From Nonomuraea sp. (GTDB lineage Bacteria > Actinomycetota > Actinomycetes > Streptosporangiales > Streptosporangiaceae), in assembly GCA_013362835.1 (NCBI GenBank), contig JABFVJ010000180.1, positions 1-8,600 of the forward strand: 8,600 nucleotides of DNA, read 5' to 3'. The notes beneath the pieces are model-generated. The model made no database searches and was not told where the DNA came from. It saw only the letters and a list, made by a program, of their open reading frames with translations. The translations under genes were made by a program, and so were the position numbers. This document shows, piece after piece, positions 1 through 6,100 of the stretch; position 1 is the first letter of the stretch; every line of letters starts with the position of its first letter.

Positions 1-111
1 GAAGCCGCCGACCGCGATCAGCACCGCCCAGCGCCAGATCCTGCGCTTGCCGGCGGCGGGCACCTCGGCCAGCGGCCCGTGGGTGCCTGGAGCGGCGGAG
101 AACCCCTGCAT
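1..111 (-). CDS. Partial MFS transporter (N-terminus only), possibly sugar-porter type
   Basis: Only the first 37 codons lie in the window; the frame is open through the left edge. The ATG at 111 is preceded by a good ribosome binding site, AGGGGAAGG on the minus strand (118-126), six bases upstream. The peptide has a short polar N-terminus, a basic cluster at residues 22-27 (KRRIWR), then the start of a hydrophobic helix, WAVLIAVGGF. A cytoplasmic basic tail entering a helix that ends in GGF is how sugar-porter MFS proteins (inositol, xylose and galactose symporters) begin, where GGF is usually followed by LFGYDTG. That next part is outside the window, so the substrate is a guess. The gene lies 70 bp downstream of mmsA on the same strand, with a hairpin between them. 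It may import a compound degraded by the two upstream enzymes. The reading frame is well supported; the family is tentative. Confidence 0.6.
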   Translation of the reverse strand, partial: MQGFSAAPGTHGPLAEVPAAGKRRIWRWAVLIAVGGF

Positions 112-121
112 GTCACGCCTT

Positions 122-146
122 CCCCTGGACGAGTCGTCTACAGGGG
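122..146 (-). promoter_or_regulatory. Hairpin between mmsA and the transporter, overlapping its ribosome binding site
   Basis: On the plus strand CCCCTG (122-127) and GACG (128-131) pair with CGTC (135-138) and CAGGGG (141-146). This gives a ten-pair stem with an AGT loop and a two-base bulge (139-140). In the minus-strand mRNA the 3' arm contains the AGGGG of the transporter's Shine-Dalgarno sequence, while the following AAGG stays unpaired. There is no U-run on the minus strand after the stem, so an ordinary intrinsic terminator is unlikely. Possible roles are an mRNA end-protecting structure, a weak attenuator that lowers transporter expression relative to mmsA, or chance in GC-rich DNA. 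The base pairing is seen; the role is inferred. Confidence 0.45.
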
Positions 147-181
147 GTTTCGTGGGCAGCCGTACCCTTTCCGGCGCCGGG

Positions 182-1671
<1,490 letters not shown>

Positions 1672-1675
<4 letters not shown>

Positions 1676-2952
1676 TGAGCTGCTGCCTCTGCGTTGATGA
1701 CTTCGAGTGCGTTGACGATGATCCCGAGGCCCTCGGCCGCCTCGTCCACCGTGAGGGTGAGGGGCGGGGCCATGCGGATGGCGGTGCCGTACAGGCCGCC
1801 CTTGCCGGCGAGGAGGCCCGCCTTCTTGGTCTCCTCCATGAAGCGGGCGGCCTGGGCGGGGGTCTCCAGCTCGACGGCGAACATCAGGCCCTTGCCGCGC
1901 ACGTCCTTGACGATGGGCAGGCGCCCGGCGGCCTCGCGCAGCCCGCCGATGATGATGTCGCCGGTACGCGCCGCGTTGGCCTGAAGGTCGTGGTCGAGCA
2001 CGTAGTCGAGGGTGGCGTTGGCGGCGGCCATGGAGATGGGGTTGCCGCCGAACGTGGCCAGGCCCACGGCGTGCGGGCCGTCCATCAGGTCGCCGCGCGC
2101 GACGACGCCGCCGACGGCGAAGCCGTTGCCCAGGCCCTTGGCGAACGTGATCATGTCGGGGGTCACGCCGTGGTTCTGCATGCCGAAGAACGCGCTGCCC
2201 GTACGGCCCCAGCCGGTCTGCACCTCGTCGGAGATGAGGAGGATGCCCTGCTCGTCCAGGACCTCCTTGTACGCGGCGAACAGCCCGTCGGGGGCCATCG
2301 TGAACCCGCCCACGCCCTGGATCGGCTCGGCGATCAGCGCCGCCACGTCGTTGGAGACCGAGGTGGCCAGCACATGACGCAGGTCGTCGACGCACGCCTT
2401 GATGTAGTCGGCGTCGGACAGGCCCTTGAACTGGGTGAGGTGCCGGTCGGCGCCGTGCAGGAAGTGCACGTTGAGCGGGGAGAGCGAGTTGTTCTTCCAC
2501 GCCCGGTTGGAGGTGACGCTGAGCGCGCCGAAGCTGCGGCCGTGGTAGCTCTGCCGCATGGCGAGCACCTGGTCGCTCTTGCGGGCGTACGTCGCGAGGA
2601 GGAGGGCCGTCTCGTTGGCCTCCGTCCCGGAGTTGGTGAAGAACACCTTGGCGTCGGGAATGCCGGAGAGCCTGGCGATCTTCTCGGCCAGCTCGACCTG
2701 GCCGCGCAGCAGGTAGACCGTGCTGGTGTGGACGACCCCGGTGGCGAGCTGGCGCTCGACGGCCTCACGTACCTCGGGCACGTCGTACCCGATCATGTTG
2801 GTGAGGATCCCGGCGAAGAAGTCCAGGTAGCTCTTGCCATCGGCGTCGACGACGCGGTTGCCCTTGCCGCTGACGATCTCGATGGGCTCGTTGTAGTTGA
2901 GGGCCAGCCAGTTCGGCATCACTGCCCGGTGGCGCGCGAGAAGCTCCGACAT
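1672..2952 (-). CDS. Class III PLP aminotransferase (AGXT2 / beta-alanine:pyruvate type)
   Basis: A fold-type I, PLP-dependent omega-aminotransferase of 426 residues, complete. Visible motifs are FFTNSGTEANE (104-114, phosphate-binding and substrate region), SYHGR (135-139), AEPIQGVGG (208-216), SDEVQTGWGRTG (241-252) with Asp242 for the pyridine nitrogen, FAKGLGNG (270-277) with Schiff-base Lys272, and TFGGNP (300-305) for the PLP phosphate. The run of motifs resembles mitochondrial AGXT2 and 3-aminoisobutyrate/beta-alanine:pyruvate transaminases more than classical GABA transaminase, though GABA or ornithine cannot be excluded. It is the first gene of a minus-strand unit and overlaps mmsA by GTGA. 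The product of a 3-aminoisobutyrate or beta-alanine transaminase is the MmsA substrate, so the two probably act in sequence. No ribosome binding site precedes the ATG; a GATACT box ends seven bases upstream, suggesting a leaderless transcript. The family is certain; the substrate is inferred. Confidence 0.92.
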
Positions 2953-2959
2953 GTTACCG

Positions 2960-2965
2960 AGTATC
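2960..2965 (-). promoter_or_regulatory. Candidate -10 box for the aminotransferase-mmsA unit (leaderless)
   Basis: GATACT on the minus strand matches TATAAT at four of six positions, including the conserved second A and last T. Seven bases, CGGTAAC, separate it from the ATG at 2952. That spacing would put transcription start on the A of the start codon, and there is no Shine-Dalgarno sequence. I see no convincing -35 hexamer 16-18 bases upstream; a TTGACG further upstream (minus strand) has no matching -10. Confidence 0.45.
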
Positions 2966-3019
2966 CCGTTCTTCCGGACCGGCTCACAGCGGCATGCTGT
3001 CGGCGAGGCGTCAAATCCG

Positions 3020-3034
3020 CTTACAAAATGTAAG
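3020..3034. promoter_or_regulatory. Perfect inverted repeat CTTACA-AAA-TGTAAG, candidate operator
   Basis: Six-base arms CTTACA (3020-3025) and TGTAAG (3029-3034) flank AAA. The site is an AT-rich island in GC-rich DNA, in the divergent region between the aminotransferase (start 2952) and the alternative oxidase (start 3188). It lies 68 bp upstream of the first and 153 bp upstream of the second. A short AT-rich dyad of this kind fits a dimeric repressor or activator; I cannot assign the protein. It could control either or both genes. Confidence 0.5.
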
Positions 3035-3037
3035 TCC

Positions 3038-3050
3038 TCCCCCTAGGGGA
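3038..3050. promoter_or_regulatory. Second small dyad TCCCC-CTA-GGGGA
   Basis: TCCCC (3038-3042) and GGGGA (3046-3050) are inverted around CTA; CCCCTAGGGG (3040-3049) is also a perfect ten-base palindrome. It begins three bases after the preceding AT-rich dyad. It may be part of a composite regulatory site or a coincidence of GC-rich sequence. CTAG is generally rare in bacterial genomes, which makes the palindrome slightly more notable. Confidence 0.3.
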
Positions 3051-3062
3051 TCTCCCGTGCGC

Positions 3063-3100
3063 CTGGCGGCGTACGCGCCGGGCCTTCTCTACGCCGCCAG
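3063..3100 (+). promoter_or_regulatory. Strong stem-loop upstream of the alternative oxidase gene
   Basis: CTGGCGGCGTA (3063-3073) and TACGCCGCCAG (3090-3100) are perfectly complementary over 11 bp around a 16-base loop. The outer GC (3061-3062) can add pairs with GC at 3103-3104 across a two-base bulge. It ends 87 bases before the oxidase start. If transcription begins upstream, the stem would sit in the oxidase 5' leader and could act as an attenuator, stability element or ligand-sensing fold. No U-run follows, so it is not an obvious intrinsic terminator, and it matches no riboswitch I recognise. Confidence 0.45.
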
Positions 3101-3175
3101 AGGCATCACGATTGCCCACTGGCGGGCGACGACCCGGCGGGGGTGCCTCGGCCACCATCGGATCATCGAAGAAAC

Positions 3176-3181
3176 GAGGAG
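3176..3181 (+). promoter_or_regulatory. Ribosome binding site of the alternative oxidase gene
   Basis: GAGGAG with a six-base spacer fixes the start at 3188 rather than the in-frame ATG 45 bases upstream (3143), which has no such site. The upstream ATG would also add only a charged, non-conserved extension. Confidence 0.7.
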
Positions 3182-3187
3182 ACCGAG

Positions 3188-3886
3188 ATGACGATCACCA
3201 TCGACCATCGCCCCGAGGCGCCGGCCGGACCGCCGAAGCTCGACCGCGACCAGCTCCGCCGCGCCCAGCAGGACACCCTGGACACGCCGCGCATGGACTA
3301 CAGCCTGCTCGCCAAGATGATGTTCAAGCCTGTCGACCTCATGTACGGCAAGAAGGGCTCGTACACGAAGTTCGCCATGCTGGAGATCATCGCGCGGGTG
3401 CCGTACCAGGCGTGGGAGCGCATGGGCTACTGGGCCGTGCACCGGCACGCGGGGCGTTCGGCCCTGGCGAAGAGGGTGTTCGAGCGCATCGTCGAGGCCC
3501 GCGCCGACCAGGACAACGAGCAGTGGCACCTGCTGATCATGCAGGACCTCGTGCAGCGCACCGGGCAGCGGCAGACCTGGCTGCTGCACAAGGCCGCGCC
3601 CTGGCTGATCGCGTTCTTCTACTACCACGTGTCCTGGATGTTGTTCCTGGTCAGGCCCGACTGGAGCTACCGGCTCAACGCCGAGTTCGAGGACCACGCC
3701 GAGCACGAGTACATGACGTTCGTGGCCGAGAACCCGGACCTGGACTTCGTCCCCGACCCCGGCACGTACGGCGACGAGTACGGCCGCTTCCGCTCGGTGG
3801 CCGACCTGCTCCGGCAGATCGGCCACGACGAGCGCACGCACAAGCTCGACAGCCTGGAGACCATGCGTGAGCCCCGCATCCGCTAG
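3188..3886 (+). CDS. aox: Alternative oxidase family (diiron quinol oxidase)
   Basis: A 232-residue protein matching the alternative oxidase family, which transfers electrons from quinol to oxygen, making water without pumping protons. Four ligand motifs occur in order: MLEIIARVP (64-72, Glu66), NEQWHLL (110-116, Glu111 and His114), FEDHAEHEY (167-175, Glu168) and HDERTH (213-218, Glu215 and His218). These correspond to LET, NERMHL, LEEEA and RADEAH of known oxidases. Tyr175 lies seven residues after Glu168, as does the essential Tyr220 after Glu213 in the trypanosome enzyme. An aromatic hydrophobic stretch (139-155) and the segment around 64-83 fit monotopic attachment to the inner face of the membrane. 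There is no cysteine, so the thiol control of plant enzymes is absent. The ATG at 3188 is chosen because GAGGAG (3176-3181) lies six bases upstream. Actinomycetes use menaquinone, so that is the likely donor. A related ferritin-like diiron oxygenase is the main alternative. Confidence 0.88.
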   Translation: MTITIDHRPEAPAGPPKLDRDQLRRAQQDTLDTPRMDYSLLAKMMFKPVDLMYGKKGSYTKFAMLEIIARVPYQAWERMGYWAVHRHAGRSALAKRVFERIVEARADQDNEQWHLLIMQDLVQRTGQRQTWLLHKAAPWLIAFFYYHVSWMLFLVRPDWSYRLNAEFEDHAEHEYMTFVAENPDLDFVPDPGTYGDEYGRFRSVADLLRQIGHDERTHKLDSLETMREPRIR

Positions 3887-5331
3887 ACCTCGACCAGATC
3901 GGGGGCCGCGACGGGAGCGGCCGGGCGCAGCACGGTCAGCGCGAGCAGCGCGGCGGCCACGCTGAACCCGGCCCCGACCCACGACCCGAGGTGCACGGCC
4001 GTGGTGAACGCCTGGTCGGCGACCGCGCCCAGCCCCACCTGGTCGGCGACGCCGATCGACTCGCGGGCCGCGGCGGGCGCGTCGAGCGGCATCTCGGAGG
4101 TGTACACGCCGGCCAGCACGCTGCCGAGCACGGCGATGCTCATGGCGAGGCCCACCTGCTGCACGGTGTCGTTGAGCGCCGAGCCGACACCAGCGTGCTC
4201 CAGGGGGATGGCCCCCATGAGCGAGGCGTAGGCGGAGGGGCCCGCGAGGCCGCTGCCCGCGCCCATCAGCACGAGCCCGCTCATCAGCGGCAGGTAGCCG
4301 GTGGTGAGGGCCATGATCACGAACCCGCCGGCCATGACGGCCAGCCCGGCCGAGATCAGCACCCGGTTGGACACCTTCTTCCCGAGCGCCGCGCCGATCC
4401 CGTTGAACACGACCGCGGCCCCCGCCTGCGGCAACATGGCGAGCCCGGCCTGCAACTCGCCATAACCCAGCACGAACTGCAGATACTGGGTCAGCATCAG
4501 CATGACGGCGCCCGCGCCGAACGACATCAGCAGGATCGAGAACGAGGCGCCGCTGAAGTTGCGGTTCCTGAACAGCTGGAGCGGCAGCATCGGATGCTCG
4601 GCCCGCCGCTCCCAGATGACGAACGCGGCGAGCGCGACCACGGCCAGCGCGATGACGGCCGGGTTCCACTCCCGCTCGATGATCACGTAGACGGCCGAGG
4701 TCAGGCCGACGATCGAGAGCACCACGCCCACGGGGTCGACCTTCCGCCCCGCGCTGCGGGTCTCGGGCATCAGCACGAAGGCGGCCACGATCGCCAGGGC
4801 CGCGATCGGGATGTTCAGCAGGAAGACCGAGCCCCACCAGTAGTGCTCCAGCATGAAGCCGCCCAGCGTCGGCCCGGCGATCACGCCGAGCATCGCCACG
4901 CTTCCCCAGATCGCCATGGCCTTGCGCCGCTCGTCCTCGTCGAAGACGGTCATCAGGATCGACAACGTCGAGGGCATCAGGATCGAGCCGCCCACCCCCA
5001 TCAGGGCCCGCGCGCCGATCACCTGCCAGGGCTCGGCGGCCAGCACGGCGAGCAGCGACGCGCCGCCGAAGAGGGCCAGGCCGATGACGAGGAAGCGACG
5101 GCGGCCGTAGCGGTCGGACAGGCTGCCCGCGGTCAGCAGCAGCCCGGCGAAGACGAGCACGTAGGCGTCGAGGATCCACTGGATGTCGGACGGGGTGGCG
5201 CCCAGCTCGGTGATCAGCGACGGGATCGCCAGGTTGAGCACGGTCCCGTCCACGGTCAACACCAGCAGGGACAGGCACAGGACGACAAGGACCCACCAGC
5301 GACGTGGGTCTCGTACAGTGTTCGAGGTCAC
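3883..5331 (-). CDS. MFS drug/organic-acid exporter, DHA2 (EmrB/QacA-like) type
   Basis: A 482-residue polytopic membrane protein that should exchange protons for an exported drug or metabolite. TVDGTVLNLAIPSL (26-39) is the DHA motif of helix 1 with Asp28. GSLSDRYGRRR (69-79) is MFS motif A between helices 2 and 3. GVIAGPTLGG (149-158) is antiporter motif C in helix 5. About 14 hydrophobic segments can be counted, as expected for DHA2. The annotated start is the GTG at 5331: a TACAGT box ends six bases upstream, consistent with a leaderless transcript. The GTG at 5337 is the only near alternative, and the frame remains open further upstream but reads antisense to the neighbouring regulator. 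The gene is divergent from a TetR gene, and three operator-like palindromes cover its promoter and first codons, so repression and ligand release are expected. Its stop shares CTAG with the stop of the convergent oxidase gene. Substrate unknown. Confidence 0.93.
   Translation of the reverse strand: MTSNTVRDPRRWWVLVVLCLSLLVLTVDGTVLNLAIPSLITELGATPSDIQWILDAYVLVFAGLLLTAGSLSDRYGRRRFLVIGLALFGGASLLAVLAAEPWQVIGARALMGVGGSILMPSTLSILMTVFDEDERRKAMAIWGSVAMLGVIAGPTLGGFMLEHYWWGSVFLLNIPIAALAIVAAFVLMPETRSAGRKVDPVGVVLSIVGLTSAVYVIIEREWNPAVIALAVVALAAFVIWERRAEHPMLPLQLFRNRNFSGASFSILLMSFGAGAVMLMLTQYLQFVLGYGELQAGLAMLPQAGAAVVFNGIGAALGKKVSNRVLISAGLAVMAGGFVIMALTTGYLPLMSGLVLMGAGSGLAGPSAYASLMGAIPLEHAGVGSALNDTVQQVGLAMSIAVLGSVLAGVYTSEMPLDAPAAARESIGVADQVGLGAVADQAFTTAVHLGSWVGAGFSVAAALLALTVLRPAAPVAAPDLVEV
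5310..5326. promoter_or_regulatory. TetR operator-like site 1, inside exporter codons 2-7
   Basis: CTCGTACA (5310-5317), centre G, TGTTCGAG (5319-5326); the arms match at seven of eight positions. It belongs to the same 17-bp pattern as the two sites to its right. It lies wholly within the start of the exporter coding sequence, where a bound repressor would block early elongation or initiation. Confidence 0.6.
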
Positions 5332-5347
5332 TCGCACACTGTAGGGC
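5331..5347. promoter_or_regulatory. TetR operator-like site 2 (one good half), over the exporter -10 box
   Basis: The left arm CTCGCACA (5331-5338) is identical to the core of site 3. The right arm TGTAGGGC (5340-5347) matches at only about half its positions. Its centre (5339) is 21 bp from site 1 and 20 bp from site 3. The site covers the exporter start codon and its TACAGT box. Confidence 0.5.
5338..5343 (-). promoter_or_regulatory. Candidate -10 box of the exporter gene (leaderless)
   Basis: TACAGT on the minus strand fits TAnnnT. Six bases, GTGCGA, separate it from the GTG at 5331, placing transcription start at the start codon. There is no Shine-Dalgarno sequence upstream of the GTG. 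The box lies inside operator-like site 2. Confidence 0.5.
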
Positions 5348-5348
5348 A

Positions 5349-5369
5349 CTCTCGCACAGTGTGCGAGAG
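5349..5369. promoter_or_regulatory. TetR operator-like site 3, perfect 21-bp palindrome
   Basis: CTCTCGCACA (5349-5358) and TGTGCGAGAG (5360-5369) are perfect inverted arms around a single G. This is the strongest dyad in the window. It sits just upstream of the repressor's own -10 box and over the -35 zones of both divergent promoters, the expected place for autoregulation. The common core of the three sites is CTCGnACA-n-TGTnCGAG. Confidence 0.8.
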
Positions 5370-5373
5370 CATT

Positions 5374-5379
5374 TATCCT
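5374..5379 (+). promoter_or_regulatory. Candidate -10 box of the tetR-acyl-CoA synthetase unit (leaderless)
   Basis: TATCCT fits TAnnnT, with six bases (TAGGGA) before the ATG at 5386. AGGGA abuts the ATG too closely to serve as a normal ribosome binding site, which favours a leaderless mRNA. No good -35 hexamer is visible; that region is occupied by the 21-bp palindrome. Confidence 0.5.
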
Positions 5380-5385
5380 TAGGGA

Positions 5386-6087
5386 ATGACCGGCAAGCAG
5401 TTCACCTCCGTCTGGTTCCGCGAGCCGCGCAAGGCGGCCGCCCCGAGCCGCAGCCGCGAGGAGATCGTCAGGGCCGCGCTGGAGCTGCTCGACGAGGAGG
5501 GTCTCGCCGGTCTGAGCATGCGCAAGCTCGGCGCGAAGCTGAGCGCCGGCGCCACCAGCCTCTACTGGTACGTCGCCAACAAGCAGGAGCTGCTCGAACT
5601 CGCCTACGACGAGATCTGGGGCGAGGTGGCCATCCCCGACCCCGACGAGGTGGGCTGGCGCGAGTCCGCCTCCGTCCTGGCCTACCGCATGCGCCAGGTG
5701 ATGCTGAGTCACCCCTGGTCGGCCGACCTCCTCGGCCGCCTGCCCGCGCTGGGCCCCCGAGCGCTGGGGACGGCCGACCGGATGCGCAAGGTGTTCAAGG
5801 CGGCCGGCTTCACCGGCTTCGACGTCGACTACGCCGTGGCCACCGTCACCGCCTACGTCTACGGCGCGACGATCCCCGAGATCGCCTGGAACACCGCGAT
5901 GGGCGACCACGACCACGACGACGACGAGATGCGCGAGAGGGTGATCAAGGCCGCCGCCGACTTCCCCGACATGCTGGAGAGCTTCACCCACGAGCCCGCC
6001 GAGGATCCGCAGGTCGTCCGGGCCGTGGCGTTCGACTTCGGGCTCGTGTCGGTGCTCGACGGCCTTGAGCGACGGCTGGCGACGTAG
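5386..6087 (+). CDS. TetR/AcrR-family repressor with TetR_C-type ligand domain
   Basis: A 233-residue one-component regulator. An N-terminal extension of about 20 residues precedes a three-helix DNA-binding domain (about 22-70). Its helix-turn-helix is LSMRKLGAKLSAGATSLYWY (43-62), followed by VANKQELLELAYDEI, the usual TetR helix 4. The Leu-Tyr-Trp-Tyr turn and the long C-terminal domain resemble the tetracycline-repressor-like subgroup (TetR_C family), which binds small hydrophobic ligands. Residues 174-181 form an unusual acidic/histidine run (DHDHDDDE), probably a surface loop. The gene is divergent from the MFS exporter and 13 bp upstream of the acyl-CoA synthetase on its own strand. The three palindromes in the gap are its likely targets. 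The ATG at 5386 is supported by the -10 spacing; an internal start would remove the conserved first helix. The ligand is unknown, possibly the exported acid or its CoA ester. Confidence 0.93.
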   Translation: MTGKQFTSVWFREPRKAAAPSRSREEIVRAALELLDEEGLAGLSMRKLGAKLSAGATSLYWYVANKQELLELAYDEIWGEVAIPDPDEVGWRESASVLAYRMRQVMLSHPWSADLLGRLPALGPRALGTADRMRKVFKAAGFTGFDVDYAVATVTAYVYGATIPEIAWNTAMGDHDHDDDEMRERVIKAAADFPDMLESFTHEPAEDPQVVRAVAFDFGLVSVLDGLERRLAT

Positions 6088-6100
6088 CAGGATCCGGGGC

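Noticed and set aside
171..180. Palindrome CCGGCGCCGG just after the mmsA stop, considered as a terminator
   Set aside because: As a hairpin it allows only three pairs around a four-base loop and no U-run follows.
1676..2500. Upstream extension of the mmsA frame to an ATG at 2500
   Set aside because: It reads through the aminotransferase in another frame and gives low-complexity Arg/Ala/Gly sequence. The protein matching the family begins at the GTG at 1675.
2994..3191. 65-codon plus-strand frame ending at the oxidase start
   Set aside because: It has no ribosome binding site, its composition is not protein-like, and it covers the dyads and hairpin. A regulatory upstream reading frame is possible but unsupported.
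3089..5296. Minus-strand 735-codon frame spanning the oxidase and exporter genes
   Set aside because: It overlaps two well-supported genes in other frames and encodes Arg/Gly-rich sequence without domains.
3991..5382. Plus-strand 463-codon frame opposite the exporter gene
   Set aside because: It is antisense to a membrane protein with MFS motifs. Its Gln/His/Arg/Gly-rich translation is the typical complement of hydrophobic GC-rich codons.
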